A DNA stretch of 21,720 bases. Origin: Deltaproteobacteria bacterium. GTDB taxonomy: Bacteria > Bdellovibrionota_F > JAHFAK01. The stretch spans positions 1 through 21,720 of the forward strand of contig JAHFAK010000023.1 of NCBI GenBank assembly GCA_023250585.1. The letters run 5' to 3'. Below, piece after piece: positions 8,540 through 16,245 of this stretch (positions are counted from its first letter, which is position 1; each line of letters opens with the position of its first letter). The notes under the pieces were generated by a model that was not told the origin of the DNA, did no database searches, and saw nothing but the letters and a program-made list of their open reading frames with translations. Made by a program: the position numbers and the translations under genes.

Positions 8540-9337
8540 ATGAATACTAAACCATTAATAGTCTTAACAAATGATGATGGGGTTTGGCGGGAAGGAATTC
8601 AATCGCTCTACACTTTTTTAAAAGAAAAGTATCGAGTTATTGTTATTGCCCCTGAAAGAGAACGAAGCGCTGGAGGACATGCGCTAACCATACACAAACC
8701 TCTGAGGCTTTATCATCTTGCTGAAGATATTTATAGCGTTAGTGGCAGCCCCGTTGATTGCGTTAACCTTGCGATAAAGCATATCATCAAAGATCCAATA
8801 GATTTAGTTATTTCAGGAATTAACGAAGGTTCTAATCTCGGCGATGATGTTTTTTATTCGGGCACTGTATCAGCCGCAATGGAAGCTGCAAACTTTGGAT
8901 TAAAAGCATTTGCAATATCGCTCGTGCTCAACGGCTCGCAAGAAAGACATTTTAAGACAGCAGTCCATTATGCGGAAATGATGATTCCAAAAATGCTGAA
9001 TTCATTTGATGGAGCTCAAAGTTTACAAAAGTTTGAGCGAGCTAAAACAGTACTTAATATCAATATTCCCAACCAGGAAAAATCAAAAATCCAAGGAATT
9101 AAGATTACACGTCTTGGACAAAAACTCTATTCCCACGACATTCTTATTAACACCGATCCTGCCGGCAGAAAATACTATTGGATAGGCGGACGAGATATGG
9201 GCCATATTGATATGCCTGAATCTGACTGCAATGCTCTTGCCCAAAATTATGTTTCCATAACACCTCTTGCAACGGATATAACTAACGACTCATTCCTGGC
9301 GAAATTACATCAATGGAACTTTGATAATGGCCGCTGA
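8540..9337 (+). CDS. surE: 5'/3'-nucleotidase SurE
   Basis: SurE is a metal-dependent phosphatase that dephosphorylates nucleoside monophosphates and is linked to stationary-phase survival. The family signatures are clear: LTNDDG at 9-14 with the metal-binding Asp12 and Asp13, APERERSAGG with Ser43, SGSPVDCV, and SGINEGSNLGDDVFYSGTVSAAME with Asn95. The length of 265 residues fits the family. The N-terminal half is the Rossmann-like catalytic core, and the C-terminal part forms the dimer arm. The gene overlaps the next (pcm) by 11 bases in another frame. This pairing is conserved in many proteobacteria and suggests co-transcription. The start ATG gives the usual short lead into the first beta strand. 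Confidence 0.96.
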   Translation: MNTKPLIVLTNDDGVWREGIQSLYTFLKEKYRVIVIAPERERSAGGHALTIHKPLRLYHLAEDIYSVSGSPVDCVNLAIKHIIKDPIDLVISGINEGSNLGDDVFYSGTVSAAMEAANFGLKAFAISLVLNGSQERHFKTAVHYAEMMIPKMLNSFDGAQSLQKFERAKTVLNINIPNQEKSKIQGIKITRLGQKLYSHDILINTDPAGRKYYWIGGRDMGHIDMPESDCNALAQNYVSITPLATDITNDSFLAKLHQWNFDNGR

Positions 9338-9965
9338 TAATCGCATCGAACGCATGATTCGTGAACAAATTATTGCACGAGGGATACAGGATGCAAGAGT
9401 GATTCAAGCCTTTCGAGAAGTTCCTCGCGAACGATTTGTAGAAGGAGCATTGAAAGAACAAGCATATGCAGACTATCCTCTTCCCATTGGATACGGACAA
9501 ACTATTTCTCAGCCATACATTGTTGCATTGATGCTCTCAGCCCTTTCCTTACAAGGCAATGAGAGAGTTTTAGAAATTGGCGCAGGATCTGGTTTTCAAA
9601 CCGCTCTTTTGGCTAAACTTGCAAAAAAAGTATACTCAATCGAACGCGTTCATGGGCTTGTAATCTTTGCAAAAAGAATGATGGATCAGCTGGAAATCCA
9701 TAATGCGATCATTAAACTCGGAGATGGAAGCATTGGATGGAAAGAAGAAGCGCCTTTTGATCGCATCATTGTTTCAGCTGGCGCTCCAGACATGGTCAAG
9801 CAACTACACACTCAACTTGTTGAAGGAGGGAAAATGCTCATCCCTATTGGAGAAGAAGAACAACAAGAACTCAAATTATTCATCAAAACTTCGGCAGGAA
9901 TATCTGAACAAAACCTCGGAGCATGTCGATTTGTAAAACTTATTGGCAAATACGGCTGGAAATAA
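9327..9965 (+). CDS. pcm: Protein-L-isoaspartate O-methyltransferase
   Basis: Pcm uses S-adenosylmethionine to methylate L-isoaspartyl residues that arise in ageing proteins, starting their repair. Motifs seen: VPRERFVEGA, AYADYPLPIGYGQTISQPYIVA (the typical substrate-side segment), the SAM-binding loop VLEIGAGSGFQTA at 81-93, GDGSIGW, and FDRIIVSAGAP followed by LVEGGKMLIPIG. The length is 212 residues, as expected. The ATG at 9327 is preferred over a TTG at 9321 because it gives the usual short N-terminus; GGA lies nine bases upstream. It overlaps the end of surE by 11 bases, so translation is probably coupled. A strong terminator follows 11 bases after the stop. Confidence 0.96.
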   Translation: MAADNRIERMIREQIIARGIQDARVIQAFREVPRERFVEGALKEQAYADYPLPIGYGQTISQPYIVALMLSALSLQGNERVLEIGAGSGFQTALLAKLAKKVYSIERVHGLVIFAKRMMDQLEIHNAIIKLGDGSIGWKEEAPFDRIIVSAGAPDMVKQLHTQLVEGGKMLIPIGEEEQQELKLFIKTSAGISEQNLGACRFVKLIGKYGWK

Positions 9966-9976
9966 TCTACTGTCGT

Positions 9977-10010
9977 AAAAAGGTTAAAAAATGATTTTTT
10001 TAACCTTTTT
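9977..10010 (+). terminator. Strong rho-independent terminator after pcm
   Basis: A perfect 15-base-pair stem (9977-9991 with 9996-10010) closes on a TGAT loop. The central GGTT/AACC pairs are flanked by A runs on the left and T runs on the right, so it should work in both directions. It ends the surE-pcm unit. Confidence 0.9.
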
Positions 10011-10114
10011 GTACTCCCTAACTCCCCATCCAACTGAGCTGGTGTGAAAAAATCAAGAGAGAGCTCCATTTTTCTGAAAAAGAGCGATAGGAAACTGAAA
10101 TGTCCAAATCGACT

Positions 10115-10238
10115 GTCATTGCGAAAACCTGAAGGGTTTGAAGCAATCTCTTCTGACATATGCAGGATTGCGGAGTTTATTCCGAACCTGCTTGAGATTG
10201 CTTCGTCGGGCAAGAAAACGTGCCCTCCTCGCAATGAC
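10115..10238. repeat. Composite palindromic repeat element between pcm and the LysM/M23 gene
   Basis: The ends GTCATTGCGA (10115-10124) and TCGCAATGAC (10229-10238) are exact inverted copies, as are GAAGCAATCTC (10140-10150) and GAGATTGCTTC (10194-10204). Each arm carries its own small hairpin: AAACC/GGTTT on the left and GGGCA/TGCCC on the right. The centre forms another, GCAGG (10162-10166) with CCTGC (10187-10191), containing CGGA/TCCG. This looks like a non-coding, MITE-like or REP-like element. Short open frames across it are repeat artefacts. Confidence 0.8.
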
Positions 10239-10252
10239 AGAAGACCGTCGTT

Positions 10253-10304
10253 GTCATTGCGAACGAAGTGAGAAATCTGATTCTTGCACACCTCCTGAGC
10301 TGGT
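10253..10304. repeat. Second, partial palindromic repeat
   Basis: GTCATTGCG recurs at 10253-10261, now leading into a different sequence (AACGAAGTGAGAAATCTGATT). Read on the minus strand it ends in GGTGTGCAAGAATCAGA, which resembles GGTGTGAAAAAATCAAGA at 10041-10058 in inverted orientation. CTGAGCTGGT occurs on both sides (10034-10043 and 10295-10304). The cluster appears to be built from two related repeat families. The remainder of the gap from 10011 to 10403 shows no gene. Confidence 0.6.
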
Positions 10305-10325
10305 ACATCTTTTTAAATTAATCTC

Positions 10326-10354
10326 TTGATCAAACCTTTTAAATAGTATAAAAT
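10326..10354 (+). promoter_or_regulatory. Probable sigma-70 promoter of LysM/M23 gene
   Basis: TTGATC (10326-10331), 17 bases, then TAAAAT (10349-10354). It lies between the repeat cluster and the gene at 10404, which has an AGGGAGGG ribosome site at 10393-10400. Confidence 0.55.
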
Positions 10355-10403
10355 TATATGTGGAAGATTATAGGGTTATTTTTAATGATTTTAGGGAGGG
10401 CTT

Positions 10404-11144
10404 ATGCCTAAGCTCAATAGTAAGTATCTCTACATTCTTAGTCTGCTTTTTGCTTTTTTATCTACTGCCTGCGGAGTAAAAAATTACTCTCGGTTTTCTT
10501 ATCATGAAAAATACAAAACCGACTCCGTTTCTATGCAAAACGCGAAAACAAGTAATCCAGGCTCATCCTCCAAAGGATATTATTATACAGTACAAAAAGG
10601 AGACTCTCTTTGGCATATTTCTCAGGTAACGGGAGTTCTTGTTGATAGTATAAAAGAGGCCAATAAAATTATACATACAGACAAACTCTATACGGGCCTG
10701 AAACTCTATATTCCAAAAGTTCATGATCCATATGCTCAATTTAGCTGGCCGGCAAAAGGAGCAATTTATTCCGGCTATGGTCCACGAGGAAAACGATTTC
10801 ATCATGGAATCGACATAGGAGCTCAACGTGGAGATATTGTGAAGGCAGCTGCGCCAGGCAAAGTAATTTATGCTGATTATAACCGTGGAGGATTTGGAAA
10901 CCTTGTTAAAATCAGTCACTTCAATGGAGAATACATAACCTACTATGCCCACAATGATAAAATATTCGTACAAAAAGGTGACTATGTTCGAGCTGGAGAA
11001 GCGATCTCAAAAGTAGGAATGACTGGCAGAACCACTGGCCCTCATCTTCATTTTGAGATTCATAAACAAAATGGCCAAACGATTAATCCATTGACTCAAT
11101 TAGAACCTCGCATACATGGGAATATTAGACTTTCTCGTAAATAA
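10404..11144 (+). CDS. NlpD-like lipoprotein with LysM and M23 peptidase domains
   Basis: This is an envelope protein that binds and probably cuts peptidoglycan. Residues 1-23 are a lipoprotein signal peptide ending STAC, with Cys23 as the lipid anchor. Residues 59-104 are a LysM domain (YTVQKGDSLWHIS, then LYTGLKLYIP), which binds glycan strands. Residues 114-232 are an M23/LytM domain (SGYGPRGKRFHHGIDIGA ... YYAHND ... GPHLHFEIH). The zinc ligands of active M23 enzymes, His133, Asp137 and His216 of HLH, are all present, together with His183. In E. coli NlpD this site is degenerate and the protein instead activates amidases, so this homologue may be an active endopeptidase. Its place after surE-pcm matches nlpD in proteobacteria, but the terminator and its own promoter separate it, and no rpoS follows. 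Confidence 0.92.
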   Translation: MPKLNSKYLYILSLLFAFLSTACGVKNYSRFSYHEKYKTDSVSMQNAKTSNPGSSSKGYYYTVQKGDSLWHISQVTGVLVDSIKEANKIIHTDKLYTGLKLYIPKVHDPYAQFSWPAKGAIYSGYGPRGKRFHHGIDIGAQRGDIVKAAAPGKVIYADYNRGGFGNLVKISHFNGEYITYYAHNDKIFVQKGDYVRAGEAISKVGMTGRTTGPHLHFEIHKQNGQTINPLTQLEPRIHGNIRLSRK

Positions 11145-11212
11145 AAATGCTCCCGACCAAATAAGCTCATATGTCGGTCCCCACGTTTTGATTTTGATTT
11201 TGAATTGTGAAT

Positions 11213-11273
11213 TTGACAAAAATTATCTATACCTTAAAAAAGTCTTGACAAAATTAAACTTGTAGTAAAAAAT
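11213..11273 (+). promoter_or_regulatory. Candidate promoter region with two TTGACA boxes
   Basis: TTGACA occurs at 11213-11218 and 11245-11250, 32 bases apart, each followed by A-rich sequence. The first has TAAAAA after 16 bases (11235-11240); the second has only AAAAAT after 17 bases. The gene at 11280 lacks a Shine-Dalgarno site, so transcripts from the second box would be almost leaderless. The string CTTGACAAAATT at the second box recurs at 18172-18183. Confidence 0.4.
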
Positions 11274-11279
11274 GTTAGA

Positions 11280-12449
11280 ATGGAACGAAAACGATACCTT
11301 TATGACTTAATTGTACCTGAGCATCTAAAATCGCGCAAAATGATTTTAATCTCTGGCCCGCGGCAAGTGGGAAAAACAACGTTATCAAAACAGATTGGTA
11401 GTAATTTTAAAAATCATACGTATTTAAATTGGGATGATATTGATGATAGATTAAGAATTAGGAATAGAGAATTTTCTTCATTTACCATACTCGATGAAAT
11501 TCATAAGAGTAAACAATGGAAAAGTTTTGTTAAGGGAATATATGATAAATCCAAAGAAGAGGTCCTATTGTGTATTACGGGTAGCTCAAGAATAGACGTA
11601 TACAAAAAAGGAGGGGATAGCCTCATTGGAAGGTATTTTCATTATCTTTTACATCCATTTTCAGCAGGCGAACTTTCTAACAATCACATTGTGTTACCCA
11701 AAAATATAGATTGTGAGAATTACCAGGATATTCAAGAAACGGTGATTAATGACTTACTAAAATTTAGTGGTTTTCCTGAACCATTCTTACGCAAGGAAGA
11801 AGTCTTTTATAAAAAATGGAGAAATCAAAGACTCGAAAAAATATTAAAAGAAGATTTGCGAGATTTAGAAAACTTAAAGATGATTGAATTAGTCGAGTAT
11901 TTGTATCAACTCGGGAAAAATACTGTTGGTTCGACCTTCTCTATTAATAGTTTTCGTGAAACCTTGAATATAAGTTTTCCAACTACAGCGCATTATTGGA
12001 AAATTCTCGAATCGCTCTATTTATATTTCTCAATTCCTCCCTACTCAAAAAGTATTGCCCGAAGTCTTACAAAAGAACGAAAAGCCTATCTATGGGATTA
12101 CGCAGATCTTACTAATGAAAGCGCAGCTTTTGAAAATCTTATTGCAAGTCATTTATTAAAATATGTTCATTTTTTACAAAATACCTATGGCGAGAACATT
12201 AATTTATTTTATATCCGAGATAGAGAAAAGCGTGAAGTTGATTTCTTGTTAGAATATGAGAATAAGCCGTGGATGCTCATTGAGACAAAATTAGACACAA
12301 CTGAGATACATAAAAATAGCCTCTATTATAAAAACAATTTAAATGTTCCTTATTCAATCCAAGTAATCAAAAAGCCTCATGTGTTCATTAAAAAAGATGC
12401 TCAGATTATTCTATCGGCCAACAAATTCTTAGGTGTACTGGGGATATAG
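11280..12449 (+). CDS. AAA_14/DUF4143 family ATPase
   Basis: This is a complete 389-residue member of the widespread ATP-binding family with an N-terminal AAA domain and a C-terminal DUF4143 region. Walker A is GPRQVGKTTL at 26-35, Walker B is FTILDEIHK with Asp72 and Glu73, and a sensor-like strand reads CITGSSR. The following LIGRYFHYLLHPFSAGEL is typical of the family. Near the C-terminus REVDFLL (Asp321) and IETK (Glu335, Lys337) form a PD-(D/E)XK nuclease-like motif, so the C-terminal part may have a nuclease fold. Such genes are often scattered, horizontally moved singletons, and their biological role is poorly defined. No Shine-Dalgarno site precedes the ATG. The downstream gene is convergent. 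Confidence 0.92.
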   Translation: MERKRYLYDLIVPEHLKSRKMILISGPRQVGKTTLSKQIGSNFKNHTYLNWDDIDDRLRIRNREFSSFTILDEIHKSKQWKSFVKGIYDKSKEEVLLCITGSSRIDVYKKGGDSLIGRYFHYLLHPFSAGELSNNHIVLPKNIDCENYQDIQETVINDLLKFSGFPEPFLRKEEVFYKKWRNQRLEKILKEDLRDLENLKMIELVEYLYQLGKNTVGSTFSINSFRETLNISFPTTAHYWKILESLYLYFSIPPYSKSIARSLTKERKAYLWDYADLTNESAAFENLIASHLLKYVHFLQNTYGENINLFYIRDREKREVDFLLEYENKPWMLIETKLDTTEIHKNSLYYKNNLNVPYSIQVIKKPHVFIKKDAQIILSANKFLGVLGI

Positions 12450-12557
12450 AGTAGACAGATCAGAGAGCATTTGTTCATATATTTTATGAACACAATAAGA
12501 GAACAACTATACAGTCGGATATAATTAGACTATTTATGGTTAATCATGTCCGAGTTA

Positions 12558-13421
12558 CTAACTTTCAAGCAATTTTTTAATTATCGGCAGGTTTTTACTT
12601 TCCTTTCTATAGATAATATAAACTTTTCTTGAGGGAAGCTTAGGAATGTTCTTTTGAAATGATAAGTAAACCAAGGTGCCATTCTCTAAATAATCTAAAA
12701 CAAATCTTTTTGGTATAAAAGCTACTCCTTGAGATTCTAATACTAAACTTATAAGCATACTTATTTGATCAACTTCAAATCTAATATTTAAAGGACACTG
12801 AATATTTTTATTAATCCAATCATTAACGAGCTGATCGTTATGTAGTTTGATTAAGGGTAATTTCTGAAAATCTTGCTTGCCGATTGATCTTACCCCGTTT
12901 GCCAAAGAATGATTTTTGTTAACTACTAACAGTATCTCATCTTCATATAATTGATGGACTTTAATGGATGGAAGTGTTGGTTTTTGATAGACTAATCCAA
13001 TCTGAATAATCCTATCTAAAAGAAGTTGGATAATCTCCCACGAATGACCCGTTTTTATAGTCATTGTATGATGAAGATTTTTCTTACTATACTCGATTAA
13101 ACTTTTGTGTAATATACGCAGAATCGAATCAGGAGCTCCGATATTCAGCCTTTCATCTTTAAGATTTACCTGTATAACTTCCGATAATCCCTTGTCATGG
13201 AGTTCTAGAATACGTTGTGCATAAGGAATCAAGATTTGACCTGCCGGAGTAAGCGAAATATTCCGATTATTTCTCTCAAACAGCGGTTTACCGATTCTTT
13301 CTTCTAACTGTGCTATTCGTGTTGAGATAGTTGATTGAACAACAAAAAGGACCTGGGCTGTTTTTGAAAAACTTTTCGTTTCAACAAGACTTAAAAAAGC
13401 CTTTAATTGGTCTATTTCCAT
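12558..13421 (-). CDS. LysR-family transcriptional regulator
   Basis: The protein has 287 residues, normal for the family. Residues 1-60 form the winged helix-turn-helix (MEIDQLKAFLSLVETKSFSKTAQVL, then STISTRIAQLEERIGKPLFERNN and LTPAGQILIPYA). The remainder is a type 2 periplasmic-binding-like effector domain (about 88-287), with LNIGAPDSILRILHKSL at its start. It is divergent from the exported-protein gene at 13527, the classic layout in which a LysR protein controls its neighbour and itself. A palindrome that could be its operator lies in the shared gap. The effector cannot be inferred from sequence. Confidence 0.94.
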   Translation of the reverse strand: MEIDQLKAFLSLVETKSFSKTAQVLFVVQSTISTRIAQLEERIGKPLFERNNRNISLTPAGQILIPYAQRILELHDKGLSEVIQVNLKDERLNIGAPDSILRILHKSLIEYSKKNLHHTMTIKTGHSWEIIQLLLDRIIQIGLVYQKPTLPSIKVHQLYEDEILLVVNKNHSLANGVRSIGKQDFQKLPLIKLHNDQLVNDWINKNIQCPLNIRFEVDQISMLISLVLESQGVAFIPKRFVLDYLENGTLVYLSFQKNIPKLPSRKVYIIYRKESKNLPIIKKLLES

Positions 13422-13438
13422 TTTAATTATCTAAAAAA

Positions 13439-13454
13439 TTGATACTATTATCAA
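13439..13454. promoter_or_regulatory. Palindromic operator candidate for the LysR regulator
   Basis: TTGATA-CTAT-TATCAA is a perfect dyad with six-base arms. It covers the likely -10 (TAGTAT, minus strand, 13442-13447) of the regulator's own promoter, whose -35 TTGACA occupies 13466-13471 with an 18-base spacer. A second, looser dyad ATTATT/AATAAT lies at 13456-13476. Confidence 0.55.
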
Positions 13455-13464
13455 AATTATTCGT

Positions 13465-13492
13465 TTGTCAAATAATATAAATCCTCTATATT
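13465..13492 (+). promoter_or_regulatory. Probable promoter of exported-protein gene
   Basis: TTGTCA (13465-13470), 16 bases, then TATATT (13487-13492). The -35 overlaps the -35 of the divergent regulator promoter, so the two would compete or be jointly controlled. Confidence 0.55.
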
Positions 13493-13526
13493 ATTCTAGT
13501 GATCTTAAAACCTTAGGGAGGTTATA

Positions 13527-14093
13527 ATGAAACTTACACTACCTATTATTTTCTTAGCTATTTTTTCTATAGAATATCATTCTTTGTATGCTGTCGAAAA
13601 GAATTGTAACATTTTTAAACTTGAACGAAAATCTCTTACTGAGACAGAATTTCACCCTCTTGCTTCGCCTTATTTAGATGGAGGTATTGCTCAAGACCGG
13701 TTTAAAATTAAAAAGATAGACATTGACGGCACAAAAATAACTGCTTTAGTTGACATGATCAGCACTTATGCTTCTCCTACTGATACAGAAGGATTTCATC
13801 TTAGCTCTCCGCTAGCAGAAATGATGTTAGCACAAATTGGAATTATTCATGGAAGCTATATTCTCGGTTATCAGAAAAAAGAAACTGAAGTGTTCATGAA
13901 AAAAATAGAAAAGGAATTTAAAGAACCTATTCGTTCTCAGAAAAATATTAAATTTGAAATGGAAATTACTGCTTCAAAGCGATCTCGTAAAAATCCCTCT
14001 CTTGTATTAATTACATATGAATATAAGATCAACCAGGGGTCTTTCAGCGGGAAAACTACTCTCGCCTTTGTAATGCCAAATCTTCCAAAATAA
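13527..14093 (+). CDS. Exported protein, possibly hotdog fold, function unknown
   Basis: The 188-residue product starts with a clear signal peptide (MKLTLPIIFLAIFSI..., cleavage after LYA at about residue 22), and AGGGAGG lies five bases before the ATG. The mature part has a strand pair (FKIKKIDIDGTKITALVDM), a central hydrophobic helix (SSPLAEMMLAQIGIIHGSYILGY) and then a run of strands (NIKFEMEITASK, SLVLITYEYKIN, GSFSGKTTLAFVMP). This order and the AEMMLAQ helix recall hotdog-fold acyl-thioester enzymes or sensors, but such proteins are normally cytosolic and I see no confident catalytic residue. The gene is probably controlled by the divergent LysR regulator. Function is unknown. Confidence 0.85.
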   Translation: MKLTLPIIFLAIFSIEYHSLYAVEKNCNIFKLERKSLTETEFHPLASPYLDGGIAQDRFKIKKIDIDGTKITALVDMISTYASPTDTEGFHLSSPLAEMMLAQIGIIHGSYILGYQKKETEVFMKKIEKEFKEPIRSQKNIKFEMEITASKRSRKNPSLVLITYEYKINQGSFSGKTTLAFVMPNLPK

Positions 14094-14142
14094 ACAAAAC
14101 AGAAATACCCAACTCAATTACCCTTGCTAATTCCTCCGGATT

Positions 14143-14157
14143 GCCTTACGGTAAGGC
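14143..14157. promoter_or_regulatory. Palindrome immediately before the dgt-like start
   Basis: GCCTTAC-G-GTAAGGC ends two bases before the ATG at 14159. As RNA it could form a six-pair hairpin with a CGG loop that hides TAAGG, the only ribosome-site-like sequence available. It may limit translation or serve as a protein-binding site. Confidence 0.4.
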
Positions 14158-14158
14158 T

Positions 14159-15202
14159 ATGAAAACAATTCGGGAACAATTAGAACAACAAGAAGAAAAA
14201 ATATTTTCGCCATGGGCTCAACGTTCGGCCAAAACAAAAGGAAGACAACATCCACTTAGAGAATGTGATATTCGACCAGCTTTTCAGCGTGACCGAGACA
14301 GAATTCTTCATTCAAAACCTTTCAGAAGATTAAAACATAAAACACAAGTATTTTTAAGTCCAACGGGCGATCACTATCGAACACGTATGACTCATACACT
14401 TGAAGTAGGACAAATTGCACGCACTGTAGGAAAAGCACTGAGATTGAATGAAGATTTGATTGAAGCTATTACACTGGGACATGATCTTGGCCATACTCCA
14501 TTTGGACATGCCGGTGAAGCCGCACTCAATAAATTGTATAAACCTGGATTTAAACATCATGTTCAATCACTCCGTGTAGTTGATGAACTTGCCAATGATG
14601 GAAAAGGCCTCAATCTTACCTATGAAGTTCGCAACGGGATTATCAAACATTCTAAAGGTAAAGGAAATATTCTTTCAGCAACTCAAGAAACGCGTGCCAC
14701 AACACTTGAAGGCCAAATCGTTCGCCTTGCAGATATCACTGCATATTTAAATCATGATGTTGATGATGCCATTCGCGCGGGAATGCTCAGGCCTGAAGAA
14801 ATTCCTTCCGATATTCTTGAAACGCTTGGCCGCACTTTAAGTACTCGCATCGAACGCATTATCAAAGACATGATCGTGGAAACACAGAAAGCAGGCGATG
14901 GAGATCTGCACATGACGAATGAGGTACTTGAAGCCATCACAAAATTTCGGGCATTCATGTTTAGCACAGTATATGAAAATCCCCTTGTGCGCGACCAATT
15001 AGAAAAAGCACAAAAAATCCTCGAAGCGCTCTATAATTATTATTTAGAGCATCCCGAGGTTCTCGACAAAGAAGCCGGCACAATTAAAAAAGATGAGCCT
15101 CTAGAAGTTCGCATCTGTGACTTTATTTCTGGCATGACTGACCGATATGCGATAAATAAATTCCAAGAAATCTTCCTTCCAAAAGAATGGCATGTATATT
15201 AA
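14159..15202 (+). CDS. dgt: dGTP triphosphohydrolase-like protein (HD domain)
   Basis: Proteins of this family remove triphosphate from deoxynucleotides, mainly dGTP, and so tune the dNTP pool. Signature segments are REQLEQQEEKIFSPWAQRSA at the N-terminus, FQRDRDRILHSKPFRRLKHKTQVF, GDHYRTRMTHTLEV with His79, and the HD pair LGHDLGHTPFGHAGE (His108-Asp109). The later RLADITAYLNHDVDDAI supplies the last metal-ligand Asp. The length is 347 residues, typical for the shorter type-2 family rather than the longer E. coli Dgt. I use the ATG at 14159 because family members start with this RExLE segment; an in-frame TTG at 14141 has no better ribosome site. A small palindrome sits directly before the start. 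Confidence 0.93.
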   Translation: MKTIREQLEQQEEKIFSPWAQRSAKTKGRQHPLRECDIRPAFQRDRDRILHSKPFRRLKHKTQVFLSPTGDHYRTRMTHTLEVGQIARTVGKALRLNEDLIEAITLGHDLGHTPFGHAGEAALNKLYKPGFKHHVQSLRVVDELANDGKGLNLTYEVRNGIIKHSKGKGNILSATQETRATTLEGQIVRLADITAYLNHDVDDAIRAGMLRPEEIPSDILETLGRTLSTRIERIIKDMIVETQKAGDGDLHMTNEVLEAITKFRAFMFSTVYENPLVRDQLEKAQKILEALYNYYLEHPEVLDKEAGTIKKDEPLEVRICDFISGMTDRYAINKFQEIFLPKEWHVY

Positions 15203-15313
15203 AATCTGACATTGGCTTGCGTATGAGCAATTATTTATGTCGTTCAGTATAGCTCAATTATAGGATGCTTAAAAAATGAAAAAGGTAAGAATCATCAAAC
15301 TTTCTCGTATTTG

Positions 15314-16192
15314 CTAAATATCCATCCCAATTTTCCATACATTTTTTTCAAGAAATGCTTCAATGGTTTGGCGGGTTGCTTTATTTAACACATTTGAATG
15401 AGATAAATTTTCCATTTTTGCATATTCAGAAAGCGTAACAATTCGTTTATTTTCAAGATAAGCAAGTCGTTTGTGATAGCTATTCGTCAGTGCTTTTCCA
15501 ACAATTTCGTTCATAAGATGAGTTAGATTTTTATTATTAAATTCTTCGAATGCTTCGTAATATTTTTTTCGATCAATAAATTTGATATTGATAGGAACGA
15601 ATCCCTCTCGAATCAAAAGATAATTATTGAGTATACGGCCGATTCGTCCATTGCCATCAATAAAAGGATGAATATGCTCAAAGGTAAGATGAAACTTTGA
15701 TATGCGTTTTATTATATTTTCATGATTTTTCGCTTGATATTCTGCAAGCATTGTTTCAAGTAAATTGGTTACCTCGTGCGGACCCGGTGCTATATAACTA
15801 CCAACGCGAACATATTCATTACCTTGCCTCAATCGTCCAGCAATATCATCTCGAATGTTTGAAATAAGCATTTTGTGGAGAAATAAAATGACGGTAAGAT
15901 TTAATTCGTTTTTTTGGGCATTTCTATTTATATAGGTAACCACGCGAGCTAAGTTTTTTGCTTCAAATAACTCTCTTTCAGAAATAAATCGATCAAGATC
16001 AATCTGAAGAAGTATCTTTTCGGTTTCTTCTAAAGACAAAGTACTATTTTCAATTGCATTCGAGTTATACACCTGTTCAGCAACTTCAGAATCGGCAATA
16101 AGCTTGATAAGCGGTTCTTTGCCAAGAGCTGTTTTATAGTATCTTTCGCGTAAGAGACTAATTTTTTTAAATATTTCCGCTACCTTAGGCAT
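15314..16192 (-). CDS. Fic-domain protein (class II, self-inhibited) with C-terminal helix-turn-helix-like region
   Basis: Fic proteins transfer AMP or related groups from nucleotides to target proteins. The catalytic motif HPFIDGNGRIGR lies at 175-186 with His175 intact. The N-terminal inhibitory helix motif S/T-x-x-x-E-G/N is present as SNAIEN (44-49), which marks the class II type held inactive by its own helix. GNEYVRVGSYIAPGPHEV before the core is the usual flap region. The C-terminal 40 residues (TLSEYAKMENLSHSNVLNKATRQ, then AFLEKNVWKIG) look like a small excisionase/MerR-type DNA-binding fold, which suggests autoregulation. The gene stands alone, with no separate antitoxin gene, and its promoter is straddled by inverted repeats. 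Confidence 0.93.
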   Translation of the reverse strand: MPKVAEIFKKISLLRERYYKTALGKEPLIKLIADSEVAEQVYNSNAIENSTLSLEETEKILLQIDLDRFISERELFEAKNLARVVTYINRNAQKNELNLTVILFLHKMLISNIRDDIAGRLRQGNEYVRVGSYIAPGPHEVTNLLETMLAEYQAKNHENIIKRISKFHLTFEHIHPFIDGNGRIGRILNNYLLIREGFVPINIKFIDRKKYYEAFEEFNNKNLTHLMNEIVGKALTNSYHKRLAYLENKRIVTLSEYAKMENLSHSNVLNKATRQTIEAFLEKNVWKIGMDI

Positions 16193-16209
16193 ATAAATAC
16201 AACCTCATT

Positions 16210-16241
16210 TATTCACGATTATATCATAATAAACGTGAATA
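16210..16241. promoter_or_regulatory. Operator-like inverted repeat over fic promoter
   Basis: TATTCACG (16210-16217) and CGTGAATA (16234-16241) are exact inverted copies, with an inner dyad ATTAT-ATC-ATAAT at 16218-16230. A third CGTGAAT lies at 16285-16291. The outer arms flank the -10 and overlap the -35 of the fic promoter, the expected place for a repressor. Confidence 0.65.
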
Positions 16242-16245
16242 TCAA
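16218..16245 (-). promoter_or_regulatory. Sigma-70 promoter of fic gene
   Basis: On the minus strand TTGATA (16245-16240), 16 bases, then a perfect TATAAT (16223-16218), 26 bases before the fic ATG. This is one of the best promoter matches in the window. Confidence 0.7.

Noticed and set aside
9321-9326. TTG start for pcm
   Set aside because: The ATG at 9327 gives the normal family start.
9812-10329. Open frames on both strands across the pcm end and the repeat cluster
   Set aside because: They cross a terminator and palindromic repeats and have no recognisable protein pattern; open repeats are a common artefact.
12472-12492. Inverted repeat TGTTCAT/ATGAACA as a terminator between convergent genes
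   Set aside because: The stem is short and AT-rich and no T run follows on either strand.
14141-14158. TTG start of the dgt-like gene
   Set aside because: It has no ribosome site and adds residues not typical of the family; the ATG at 14159 fits.
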